A stretch of 64,000 nt of DNA, from NCBI GenBank assembly GCA_030435675.1, contig CM059621.1, forward strand, positions 4,154,001 to 4,218,000, written 5' to 3'. This document shows positions 23,339-32,085 of the stretch, piece by piece (position 1 is the stretch's first letter; each line of letters begins with the position of its first letter). The notes beneath the pieces are model-generated. The model worked only from the letters and a program-made list of their open reading frames with translations, ran no database searches and had not been told where the DNA came from. The position numbers were made by a program, and so were the translations under genes. This DNA comes from Steinernema hermaphroditum. Lineage: Eukaryota; Nematoda; Chromadorea; Rhabditida; Steinernematidae.

Positions 23339-23936
23339 CGGCCCTACATGTAGCGGTAAAACAAAATGGACCAAAAAGCTTATAAAATACATTGATCAAG
23401 TTGTCGACACCCCGATTGATAATATTTTTTGGGCATACGGCATCTATACCGATGATCTTAACGAGCTGGCACAACACCCAAAAATTAAACTAATCCAAGG
23501 CCCGCCATCGATGGAAACGCTCAAGGACTATCGCCACCAAAAGAATTTGATAGTGATCGATGATCTGATGGGAGAACTCAAAAACAGTCCAACACTTAAC
23601 GACTTGTTCACAAAAGGTGCACATCACACGAACACGTGTATCTTAAACATTACGCAAAACTTGTTCGCCTCAAAAGATCGCACAACCCGAATTAACACCT
23701 CATACATTGTGCTGATGCGCAGCCTGGCGGATCGTCTAATGATAGAAACGTTGGCGAGACAACTCTTTCCGCATAATAAAAAGTTTCTAATCGAGGCGTA
23801 CACTGACGCCGTCTCAAGACCGTTTGGCTATCTGGTCATTGACTGCTCCCCTTTTAATACAAACGAAAACTTGAGAGTTCTTTCAAATATTTTTCCCGAT
23901 GAGCAAGGTCCTACTGTTTATGTTCCCAATAAATAA
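23298..23936 (+). CDS. A32/FtsK-like packaging ATPase
   Basis: 212 aa. Walker A (G-P-T-C-S-G-K-T, residues 15-22), Walker B (L-I-V-I-D-D-L, 84-90) and a following T-x-x-L-N-I-T-Q-N sensor-like strand fit the Polinton/adintovirus packaging ATPase that drives genome entry into capsids. Length is near the family norm and the frame is intact. It lies directly before the small conserved ORF, the order usual for Polintons. Confidence 0.9.
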   Translation: MEPIFRNLWTLQISGPTCSGKTKWTKKLIKYIDQVVDTPIDNIFWAYGIYTDDLNELAQHPKIKLIQGPPSMETLKDYRHQKNLIVIDDLMGELKNSPTLNDLFTKGAHHTNTCILNITQNLFASKDRTTRINTSYIVLMRSLADRLMIETLARQLFPHNKKFLIEAYTDAVSRPFGYLVIDCSPFNTNENLRVLSNIFPDEQGPTVYVPNK

Positions 23937-24275
23937 TTGTTAGTAATGACACGTCTTTTGAAACATTTGCAATTTTTGCTCAAAATTGCAAAAAGTGAAA
24001 CGGATACAGCAAGATTAAACTTGTTAAAGAAAGCGTCACCTGAAGAAATTGCTTGTCTCATTGAATGCGCTTACAATTTGCTAAATCATAAAGTACCCCT
24101 AAAAGCAAAAGATAAAAAGCAACTCAAACCATGTGCAGATTGTATTCGTAAATTGGCCAAGGAAAGATCACCCAAAAACGCTAGGAAACTAATTATTCAG
24201 AACGGTAACGGTGCATTTATCGGTTCACTGTTGATTCCTATACTGTCGCTGGCGGCTAGTCTCCTTAAATCATGA
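23937..24275 (+). CDS. Small conserved Polinton protein
   Basis: 112 aa, helical and Lys-rich with a hydrophobic C-terminal patch. It starts immediately after the ATPase stop, and its stop overlaps the next ATG by 4 nt. It matches the short Polinton ORF of unclear virion role described for the left-arm copy. Confidence 0.7.
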   Translation: MLVMTRLLKHLQFLLKIAKSETDTARLNLLKKASPEEIACLIECAYNLLNHKVPLKAKDKKQLKPCADCIRKLAKERSPKNARKLIIQNGNGAFIGSLLIPILSLAASLLKS

Positions 24276-25243
24276 AGCACGCAAAAAAGATGCGTCTAAT
24301 TCCATATGATATGGATTTTTCGTGTAAAAAGTGTTCTCTTTTGGATGAAGCAAATAAAATTATTCACGATATGCTCAGTGTACTAAATGCAAAGACTCCT
24401 GCAGATGTCAAAATGCAGAGATATCGCTCTCTTTTGCAAAAACTACAAACGTGGAAACAAAAAGAGAAACAAGAGATCGAAAAACCAGTTCCTGTTGCAT
24501 TTGAAATACCCGATAAGCAACCGTTTGTATCTACATTTCCAGATCATGAAAACCCCATTATAGTCCCAACACAAGATCTCAAAAAAGATGAGAAAATAAA
24601 TGTATCCACTCTCCCATCAATGATTGCAAACCGCGATGAGGAAGAAGAAATGTTTTTTACCCCTCAAAAACAACCACTAGACGTTAATCAAACACCTCTT
24701 TCTATTACACATACAGGCATACCTCTGGATTTGTCAACGCCAAACGAGCAACAACGACAGCTTTATAATGATACGGGTGATGAGGGTGACAATGATGAGG
24801 AGGACGTTATTCCAGAAAAAGTGACCAAAAGGAAAAGACCAATAATTGTAGATACTGCATGGTCAAAGTCCAAAACTCCCAAATACAAACGTAAACCTGT
24901 CTCTAATAACTGGAAAACACCACATCCAAAGAGGGAGCGTGAGCAAATTGTTACTCCTTCATTAAAGGATGTGGATACGCCAACACGTACACCAATAGCA
25001 AAGAAGGCAAGACCTATAGAAAACTCAAATGTTAACGATTCCGATGAGCATAGTGAAGATCAAATAGTAAACAGTAAGCTGACTGGTAAGCGGCAAACGG
25101 AGTCTGGAATACCTAGAGCAAAGAATACACCTATACACAAAACAAAATCCACGCCCAGTTTACGTCTTGATTCTCGTCCACAGCGTACCAGAAAACGCAA
25201 TACAAATGTAAGAAATCGCGATATTAAAGTAAAACTTTGGTAA
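24272..25243 (+). CDS. Polinton KKM-type protein, full copy
   Basis: 323 aa. The N-terminus has K-K-M-R-L-I-P and a C-x2-C pair (C-K-K-C, residues 18-21), followed by a predicted coiled region (about 22-70) and a long Lys/Glu/Pro/Thr-rich, probably disordered C-terminal half. The K-K-M-x-L-(V/I)-P start is a hallmark of a common metazoan Polinton protein of unknown function. The palindrome's right arm ends inside this gene at about 24,808. The 23-nt stretch at 25,094-25,116 recurs at 32,105. Confidence 0.7.
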   Translation: MKHAKKMRLIPYDMDFSCKKCSLLDEANKIIHDMLSVLNAKTPADVKMQRYRSLLQKLQTWKQKEKQEIEKPVPVAFEIPDKQPFVSTFPDHENPIIVPTQDLKKDEKINVSTLPSMIANRDEEEEMFFTPQKQPLDVNQTPLSITHTGIPLDLSTPNEQQRQLYNDTGDEGDNDEEDVIPEKVTKRKRPIIVDTAWSKSKTPKYKRKPVSNNWKTPHPKREREQIVTPSLKDVDTPTRTPIAKKARPIENSNVNDSDEHSEDQIVNSKLTGKRQTESGIPRAKNTPIHKTKSTPSLRLDSRPQRTRKRNTNVRNRDIKVKLW

Positions 25244-25255
25244 ATTATCGTTTCA

Positions 25256-26335
25256 ATGTCTGTTAATAAACTATTAAAACAGCTTTATACCGATCCCAAA
25301 GCAGGATATACGGGAAAGGAACTTTTATATAAGCGTGCCAAAGCACAAAACCATAAAGTAACCAGGAGAAATGTACAAGATTTTCTTGTAACGCAGGATT
25401 CTTATACACTCCACACTCCTCTACGTAAAAAGTTTGTACGCAACAAGACAAGAGCAGATGGACTTTTTAGTCACTTACAAGTCGATTTGGCAGATATGCG
25501 GAATCTAAAAGCATACAACGACGACTATAGCATGATTTTTACGGCGGTGGACGTCTTTTCACGCAAGGCATTTGCTATACCCCTAAAATCGAAACGTCCC
25601 ACTGAAATCAAGAGAGCTTTTGAAACCATTACAGAAATGGAAGGTGGTTGGTCGTTGCAGAATGTAATTTCCAACCAGGGTACAGAATTTTACAATAGCG
25701 TCATTTCGGACTATTTTGAGCAAAATTTTGTGAAACACTATTCCGTGTTCAACAATTTAAAAAGTGCTCAAGTGGAAAGGTTAAACAGAACAATCAAAGA
25801 ACGCTTATATCGCTATATGACGGCCAAATCCACAAACAGATGGATAGATGGGTTAGACGACGTTCTTTATAATATTAATCATACGCCTAATAGAACAACA
25901 GGTGTTGTTCCTGCAGACGTTAACTTTGAAAATGCACACCAACTGTTGGGAAAACCTCAAAACGTCCAAAACAAAATCAAATTCAAATTCAACGTCGGAG
26001 ACGCTGTTCGTATCGCAAAATACAAGACCCTATTCAGTAAAGGTTACATTCCCAATTTTACGTATGAGATATTTTATATCAAAGAGCGACTACCGAGGAC
26101 ACCACCTGTCTATCGTATTACCGACTACTCAAAAGAGGAAACCATCAGAGGTGTCTACTACGAATCGGAACTTATCAAAGTGTATGCAGAGAGTAAAGCA
26201 TACCGAATTGAAAAGGTGCTAAAAACCAAAACAGTTCGAGGTCATAAAGAGTATTTTGTGAAATTTTTGGGCTATAGAGACGTCCACAATGCTTGGGTTA
26301 AAGAGTCAGATATAGTATCTGTGGTCGATACATAG
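25256..26335 (+). CDS. Maverick retroviral-type integrase with chromodomain, catalytic Asp changed
   Basis: 359 aa. The integrase core runs about residues 70-235, with the first acidic residue in H-L-Q-V-D-L (Asp77) and the last Glu in Q-V-E-R-L-N-R-T (Glu174). The second catalytic Asp, expected just before Q-G-T-E-F, is Asn140. A C-terminal chromodomain (about 313-355, Y-R-I-E-K-V-L ... V-K-F-L-G-Y) is typical of Polinton integrases. The enzyme would normally join element ends to host DNA. With Asn140 it is predicted inactive. The frame is otherwise whole, and it follows the KKM-type gene by 12 nt. Confidence 0.92.
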   Translation: MSVNKLLKQLYTDPKAGYTGKELLYKRAKAQNHKVTRRNVQDFLVTQDSYTLHTPLRKKFVRNKTRADGLFSHLQVDLADMRNLKAYNDDYSMIFTAVDVFSRKAFAIPLKSKRPTEIKRAFETITEMEGGWSLQNVISNQGTEFYNSVISDYFEQNFVKHYSVFNNLKSAQVERLNRTIKERLYRYMTAKSTNRWIDGLDDVLYNINHTPNRTTGVVPADVNFENAHQLLGKPQNVQNKIKFKFNVGDAVRIAKYKTLFSKGYIPNFTYEIFYIKERLPRTPPVYRITDYSKEETIRGVYYESELIKVYAESKAYRIEKVLKTKTVRGHKEYFVKFLGYRDVHNAWVKESDIVSVVDT

Positions 26336-26352
26336 TTTATTGTTATCCTTGT

Positions 26353-28016
26353 GTGTATAAAATCATGTTGTCTCATCATGATGACTATTATCTGGTACTT
26401 CCCTCCAATAGTATGGCTACAAATAAAGCATGTTCATTTACAACAAATTTACCGGATACGTTAAATTTTAATACAGGCCGGTGGGAAATTGGTCTTGCAT
26501 CTTTAATCTATCCAAAAAGTTTTGAAAATCTCAAAGGAGGAAAGGAATATATCATAATCAATACAAGAGGTGAAAAGTCTCTAAAAACGCATATACCCGG
26601 TGGTAATTATACGTCGCCCACCGAACTTATTACGCTTCTAAATGATCAAATTCGGCAAACCGAAAAACTGACAAATAGACTAAAACGTAGTATACCTACG
26701 TATGAGGATGTAGATGGAGACGACATTGTAGATGATGAGGAAGTGGATGAGAGTGCCCCACGACAGTCCTTTGATCCTTTCTCTGGTATTTCTATGGATG
26801 AAATTCCTGAAAAGAGAACAAAAAATCAAAATGGAGATACTGGTGAACATGTAAGCAAACAAGACGCCAAGAATACAGTAGATCCTTTTCAAGGTGGTGA
26901 ACACGAGAAACTCCATGAACCATTTAAAACACCTGACAAACAAGATTCACTAAAGGAGAAACTCCATGACCCTTTTGAAACACCTGACAAACAAGATCCA
27001 GTAGAAGAGAAACTCCATGAACCGTTTGAAACATATGATGAACAAGGTCCGCTAGAGGAGAAAGAGGAACTCGTCTCAAAAAGCGTACATGAACCTATAC
27101 AACAACATTTACAAGATCCATTTACCACAAGTGTACCTGAACAAGAAACACTGCAAGATCCGTTTGCCACAAGTGTACATGAGCAAGAAACAATGCAAGA
27201 ACCATTTGTAAAAGAAGTAGAAAAAGAAAAAGAAGAGAAAGAAAAAGAAGAGAAAGAAAAAAAGAGAAAGAAGTGTTGGAGGAAGAAGAGAAAGAAAAAG
27301 AAGAGAAAGAAAAAAAAGAGAAAAAAGTGTTGGAGGAAGAAAAAGAAGAAAAAGAGGAAAAAGAAACCCAAGGCACGCTTTTGCAAGATCCCTTTACAGA
27401 TCCACTAGCAACAAACGAAATACGTAAAGAAAGCGAGTCAAAAGTCACCTTGACAACACACGATCCCTTTGGATCTTTGCAATCAAATGATTTCTTTTCT
27501 GCTTATACGGACAATTCTTATTCAATTATCGATGCACAAAAACTTGAATATATCAGGAATCAGGAAAAGAATTTTACAGGGCTTGTCAAACCCACATATC
27601 ACAATCGTCTGAATAGATTTGTTTTTATTATCAATAGTAAGCGTGTCTCATCGATTGTCTTATCAAAAGGTTTGGCCTATATGCTTGGCTATCCTGTCCA
27701 AAAGTTGACACGTAGTTTACACGCTTCAACAGTCATTGATTTCACCGACGGGAACCATTCGCTTTTCATTTATTCCAATATTTGTGACCTTTCAATTGTT
27801 GGTAATACCCGATCCAATCTACTACGCATCGCAAAGATCTCAGGCCAATATGGCGACGTGATTAGTGAAGATTTTAACCCTATACACTACGTTCCGGTTT
27901 TGACAAAAAACGTGCAAACAGTGGACATTAAGATTTGTGATTCAACCGGTAGCCTAGTAGACTTTCAATATGGGAATGTAACTGTCGTTTTACATGTGCG
28001 TAAGAAAATGATATAA
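26353..28016 (+). pseudogene. Large Polinton structural-type protein with frameshift in Lys/Glu tract
   Basis: The N-terminal half (26,353-27,260) has L-P-S-N-S and G-R-W-E-I-G-L-A-S-L-I-Y-P, hallmarks of a widespread Polinton protein thought to be virion-associated. Then come repeats of a D/E-P-F unit and a Glu/Lys-rich low-complexity tract. The C-terminal half (27,273-28,016) is in another frame and ends in a strand-rich domain (V-T-V-V-L-H-V-R-K). The frame changes within the A/G-only tract at about 27,250-27,275, so a one-nt slip or assembly error is likely. The joined length would be about 554 codons. Whether it is a capsid, penton or tegument-like part cannot be decided from sequence. 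Confidence 0.65.
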
Positions 28017-28254
28017 TAAACGTTACCTTTTTGGAGCGATCGATTTTTGGTTGACTTTGCTGAGGTGTGTTGTTGTGTGCGTGCGCGCACGCATTGTTTC
28101 GCGCGCGCCGCAGCGCCGCTATGCTGAGGTCTGAGTGTTGTGCGAGTACACATTATGGAGAGCTTTGCGCGCGACTTTTGTCTACTCCTTATCGCTTTTA
28201 TTAGCACATTTATCATTCACTGTTTACACTCATTAGGAGAGGATAATGCACATA
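28017..28254. other. Convergent-gene junction, GC-rich
   Basis: Plus- and minus-strand Maverick gene blocks meet here. The stretch at 28,075-28,130 is unusually GC-rich with alternating GCGC (GCGTGCGCGCACGC). No gene seen; possibly a terminator or structural element. Confidence 0.4.
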
Positions 28255-28673
28255 TTACAAAGAATGGAGCTCGATTCCTGTATTTTGAGGAGGCACACGT
28301 TTGTTTGTACGTGTGCAGAACCATTCGAACAGACGAGTTAACAAGTAACAAAACAATGTAAGCAAGATCAAAATGATGATTAGCAGAATCATCCAGTAAT
28401 TTTCGTTGCGGAAACGCTCGGTTTCCTGACGATTCTCGACCATGTTTAGTGAGGTATCCTGTAGTAGAGATAGAATACGCTCTTGATCTGTCACAAGATC
28501 GGCACAGTAGATCTTCTTTTCAATGTTGCAAATTGTACCTAGAAACCCTATAAAATGGCGCTTGTATCGTTGTCTTTGCAGTAGCTGGACACACCTTCAG
28601 GGCACCGACAGTAGTACATTGAGTGGCGTTTACTGTAGAACATTGTCCCACCGTTCATGCAGGTTGTATTCAT
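28255..28673 (-). CDS. EGF-like/Cys-rich single-pass membrane protein 2 (Maverick cargo)
   Basis: Proposed minus-strand exons are 28,673-28,595 and 28,538-28,255, a 56-nt intron (GTGTGT..TTTCTAG) in phase 1, giving 120 aa. Exon 1 encodes N-T-T-C-M-N-G-G ... Y-Y-C-R-C-P-E-G, the pattern of an EGF-like module although the third Cys position is Met. Exon 2 adds two more Cys, a helical stalk, a membrane helix (about residues 75-95, M-I-L-L-I-I-I-L-I-L-L) and a basic tail. No signal peptide is visible. A TTTTAG acceptor lies 6 nt before the ATG and could be a trans-splice site. It resembles the neighbour at 29,005 in size and plan. Alternative: the unspliced 41-codon frame 28,673-28,548 alone. Confidence 0.5.
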
Positions 28674-28699
28674 GGCTTTCTAAAACGTATGAGTTATTA

Positions 28700-29004
28700 G
28701 GTTGAAGGAAGGGTCACAAAGTTAGGAGCTAGCGACACACACATACGCATATATGTACGATCAGACAGACTTTTGTGTCTGGCATAGCGAGGTTTTTGTT
28801 TATCTGTTAGAGCACGATAACCGATAAAGAAGAGGGCGCTAGCCGACAAAGAAGGATAAAACGATAACATCTGCCCTTGAGGGAGGACGGGGGAGTAAAC
28901 GAAAGTGTACACATTATGATAACAAAACAAAACGTGCATTTCCAACAGATGTACAACAACAATAAACTTTCAACAAGAACAACAAATTTAAAGGTTGCGG
29001 GGTT
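28700..29004. other. Gap between the two EGF-like genes
   Basis: No gene recognised; it presumably holds the promoter of the downstream EGF-like gene. Short frames lack motifs. Confidence 0.35.
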
Positions 29005-29424
29005 CTAAACACTGTAATCGAGAAGCAGATCTTTTGCCGTTGAGGCGGTCGAGACAGACGAGATCTCCTCTTCCTCTTCTTTATTCTCCAAGGGAAACCA
29101 TTCCCGCTTCTTTTCCTGGACGATGCTCTTGACACTCTTGAGTTTTTCTCCAATTTTTTCACGGTGGCGGTACCCGTAAAGGAAGAGAGGCAGAAGGATA
29201 GCTCCTAGGGTCAGGAGGATCAAAACGACCTTATACTTGTAATATGCGAGGTAAGGGTTCTCGATCTAAAGCATTCTTTTTGCGATTACAAAATGACATG
29301 TACACCTAACCTGACAGAGATATCCGATCCACTCCGAAGGACATGCACAGGCCTGAATATCTTCACGTCCAGCTAGGATACGGCACTGGCCGCCATGTCG
29401 GCATCTCAGAGAGCAGATAGCCAT
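29005..29424 (-). CDS. EGF-domain single-pass membrane protein 1 (Maverick cargo)
   Basis: Minus-strand exons 29,424-29,311 and 29,265-29,005 flank a 45-nt intron (phase 0, GTTAGG..TTTAG) and encode 124 aa. Residues 4-37 form a full six-Cys EGF pattern, C-x3-C-x5-C-x13-C-x-C-x8-C, with the usual G-G before the third Cys and W-x-G-Y before the last. A membrane helix follows (about 49-68, V-V-L-I-L-L-T-L-G), then a Lys-rich and Glu-rich cytoplasmic tail. No signal peptide precedes the EGF. A TTTCAG lies one nt before the ATG, fitting SL trans-splicing, or an undetected upstream exon. EGF modules are not part of the core Polinton set; receptor binding is inferred only. Confidence 0.62.
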
Positions 29425-29560
29425 TCTGAAATACGCCAAGTGGTACTAGAAGCTAGATCAAAAAGGTGTGGGAATATGTTCTCTAATGGGTAATTGTTCT
29501 GCTTCTTTGACCGACGAACGAGCATTGCTTTTTAAACTGTACCGTATACCTTTTAACATC

Positions 29561-29980
29561 TCATTTATTCAAGTGAAATTTGTGACGTTTGTTCATGTAT
29601 GACACAATGAAATCGTCGTCGTTATGTATAGATAAAAACTTGTCAAGGACGGATTTAAACGTCTTTTTACGACTCATCTCACAGATAAAGTAGACACAAA
29701 AACCACCACAGGTTACAGTTTGATCGCTTTGGTGTTGCACCTTGTTATAGTAGATTGTAGATTTTGCATATTGTTTAGTGAGAAATTGTGTAATCTCTGG
29801 GAGAGGTTTTCTTCCCAGACTGTCAAAATAGTAGCATTCGGCTATTGACCTGCGTCTTATTTTAACCATTATAGCAAGCCAGTGGATTCCTCCTATTCCT
29901 TGACTGTTTCCATATTGATCAGGAAGACAAGCGTCCGTATTTAGAACAAAAGAGTAACACTTTGTAGTGGGATCAATCAA
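29561..29980 (-). CDS. Adenain-like cysteine protease of the Maverick
   Basis: 139 aa from this ATG. The catalytic set of adenovirus-type proteases is visible: His33 in G-I-H-W-L-A, Asp53 in Y-Y-F-D-S-L-G, Gln84 and Cys91 in T-C-G-G-F-C, with the seven-residue Gln-to-Cys spacing seen in adenain. In Polintons this enzyme is thought to mature capsid proteins. The family is usually about 200 aa. The frame stays open about 16 codons upstream of the ATG into the 3' end of the capsid gene, ending at a stop, so the N-terminus is short or overlapping and may be truncated. Confidence 0.85.
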   Translation of the reverse strand: MIDPTTKCYSFVLNTDACLPDQYGNSQGIGGIHWLAIMVKIRRRSIAECYYFDSLGRKPLPEITQFLTKQYAKSTIYYNKVQHQSDQTVTCGGFCVYFICEMSRKKTFKSVLDKFLSIHNDDDFIVSYMNKRHKFHLNK

Positions 29981-29993
29981 ACGGAGCTGATCT

Positions 29994-31068
29994 CTACAAA
30001 ATGTTCCGATAAAGAAACGTTAAAGAAACGATATCTGTCGTGACTGTTCTGTTTGCGTCGATACTTAGGATTCCATGAAACTCTGAATCCACAATAGCTG
30101 TAATTCCACCGGTTGGGATAGGTTTTTGAAACTCCATTCGTAACGAGGTGGTTCCTGCCTGGATAAGGTCAAAGTTCTCACCGTCAGAATTGGGGCTAAT
30201 ATCAGAGACGAAGAGTGTGAAACCGTTTACATAGTTTTTTAGATTAATCCCAATAGATGTGTTACGATCGGCAATGTTTAGACCTTCATAGAGTTGTACA
30301 AAGCTTCGCACATAGCTATTATTTTCAAAGTCGAGATCGATACGGCTATCGGGAAAGTTTTTACCGTTGGCGTCTACACTAACATGTTTGAGTCCAAAAG
30401 GCATAAACCTCAAGCAGTCTTTATTGAGTTTCCCGTGAAACGCTTCTGTGGAGACAAGTCCAACAATGATACGTCTCGGTACTGTTGTATTGTGTATAAC
30501 TGTAGGTGCTAGTTGGTAGGAGCCTGCAGGAATGTGCAGTGTGCGCATTTGTACATTTTTTATGGGATATTTTAGTTGGTGACCTGATGCTAGTGTCTTT
30601 TCGAGAGCCAGTGAAACGCTATCCAGCAACTCCACTTCTCTAATGTACAGTTTCATTGCCTCAAACTCTATTCGAATGTCTTTTGGTTCTTGAGACATAT
30701 CCATTAAACACATCTCGTCGTTATTTCGGTAAATTATAATTTGTAAGTCCATAAACGATGGAAGTAAACGACCACTGGAGCAAATGTTCAAGTGCTTGGA
30801 TGGTGCTCACATTTGCCGAAGGCTCAATGTCTGTCCCATCTACATTTTTGACTTTGAATTTTACGTACAAATAGTTTCGACTGAGATCCAAAAAGTTTTT
30901 AGAGTGCATATAGCGAAAGATAAAAGGTCCCGCATTGTTTATTGGTGATTCCAGATGGATTTCACGAAATTTATGACCCGTAATAGATACTTCTGTTGGA
31001 GGAATAGAGAAGAAATCAATTTCTGAGGGAATAGAAGGTGTGGAATTTTTATCAATGAGTTTAGCCAT
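29994..31068 (-). pseudogene. Polinton capsid-type protein (F54H12.2 family), internally deleted
   Basis: Two overlapping minus-strand frames, 31,068-30,721 and 30,791-29,994, match consecutive but non-adjacent parts of the F54H12.2-like family, the probable double-jelly-roll major capsid protein of Polintons. The N-part has the F-x-I-P-P-T-x-T/V-S-I and N-A-G-P-F-x-F-R-Y motifs. The C-part has the F-E-N-N-S-Y-V-R-S-F-V-Q-L-Y-E-G and L-R-M-E-F motifs. About 95-110 residues that normally lie between are absent and the frame shifts at about 30,750, so no full capsid protein can be made. Family assignment is from memory of conserved motifs; MCP versus minor capsid is not certain. Confidence 0.75.
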
Positions 31069-31543
31069 GTCGGATGATTCCTAGAGCGTCGGAGAGTCTG
31101 ACTTTTGGCGACCTCTTATCGGGAGTAGTCTTTTTTGAACTGACTTGTTTTTGTTTTTTTTGTGTACTAGTGTTACTAGCTTTCCTCTTTCGTCCATTTC
31201 CTTTTGTAGCCTCGTATCCGGCACTAAATAGGTTATTCGCTGCTTTGATTCCTTGTTTCTTTAGAGATGTTCCCACTTTTTCACCTGCCAAAATATCGTT
31301 AGCCGCGCGTGCTCCAGAAGCCAAGAGTTCGTGTCCGACAGCTTTGCCTGTTCATGTCAGAAGGGGAAGTAGGAAACGATAGGCATTCTTAAAGATGGCT
31401 CCTAGTCCTGCTCCTCTTTGAGGGGCTAGACCTTTGTAGATTCTGATTCCCGATCCATTTTGGTTAGCCTGTTGGAAGAAATATTTTACCCATTCTACAT
31501 CTCTATTGGGGTCAAAGAGGACATGCATGACTGTACTGGACAC
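31061..31543 (-). pseudogene. Basic Polinton minor virion-type protein with in-frame stop
   Basis: One continuous minus-strand frame of 161 codons interrupted by a single TGA at 31,352-31,354. The first part has G-A-G-L-G-A-I-F-K-N-A-Y-R-F-L-L-P-L-L, the second E-L-L-A-S-G-A-R-A-A-N-D-I-L-A-G and a Lys/Arg-rich tail. This is the usual layout of a small Polinton protein compared with adenovirus pVI/pX-type proteins. The stop falls exactly where K/R-x-G-K-A is expected. Overlaps the capsid gene start by 8 nt. Confidence 0.7.
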
Positions 31544-31682
31544 TTACTTTTTCATGCAAATGATTTGTTGGCTTTTAATCTTTGATTTGCTTGTTTATTC
31601 GGCCCTTTTCTCTGTGGTAACCCCTTACACTTTGAAAACATGAAACATTTTTATTAAACATACAAGATAAAAAAATACAACA

Positions 31683-32085
31683 TTACATGAATCGTGTAGT
31701 ATACTCCACGACGATTTCGACGGGGGCTTCCCCCTTGTTGAACCGCGGGTTCGCGGTTTTGAGGATTGCTCCTCTTAGGAACAACATCTGAAATCATGCA
31801 TATGAGAGTATATTCATTCGAAGCTAACAACTTACGGTTCCTTTTTTTAACGCCTTTTTGAAGGCTCTGTACGCCTTCCGGGCATTCTTCTCATATGCCC
31901 TCTCGCCGTGGAGGACCCCGTCCTTCTCCACTAGACCGTGAAAGATTTTGACGAGGTAGCCTCGTCGATTAGCGATCTCCTTATACTCCAAAATAGCTAC
32001 AGGCATAGCGTAGCAATCACTATGATATGTGTTGCTTAATTTTTAAATTGTAAAAAAAAACTTACATTTTTCCTTGGTTGAACAT
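31683..32085 (-). CDS. Three-exon basic protein of unknown function (Maverick cargo)
   Basis: Minus-strand exons 32,085-32,066, 32,019-31,836 and 31,787-31,683 with introns of 46 and 48 nt give 102 aa. Donors are near-perfect nematode sites (GTAAGTTTTT and GTAAGTTGTT), one acceptor is ATTTCAG, and the phases (2 then 0) agree. The protein has an N-terminal Y-K-E-I-A-N-R-R-G segment, a Lys/Arg/Ala helix (about residues 45-68) and a C-terminal strand-like end. No family recognised. Two canonical introns make it more like a captured host gene than a Polinton core gene. Confidence 0.6.

Larger units (their letters stand above)
13013..24808. repeat. Giant imperfect palindrome (arms 13,013-17,612 and 20,206-24,808)
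   Basis: Coordinates pair by the rule x + y = 37,821 across ATPase, small genes and most of the hAT copy, shifting to 37,818 after one 3-nt indel near 16,810/21,008. The arms are about 4.6 kb and almost identical; I noted the indel, one Lys/Glu change in the ATPase (residue 150) and one Asp/Gly change in the hAT C-terminus. The 2.6 kb spacer holds the polymerase. The right arm stops inside the hAT 3' end and the left arm stops inside the KKM-type gene. Confidence 0.93.

Noticed and set aside
13013..24808. Two independent hAT insertions
   Set aside because: Both have the identical target octamer, flanks and frameshift; a single insertion later duplicated is the only simple reading.
26889..27448. 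Phe/Ser-rich minus-strand frames opposite 26.9-27.4 kb
   Set aside because: Antisense shadow of the purine tract in the Polinton structural-type gene.
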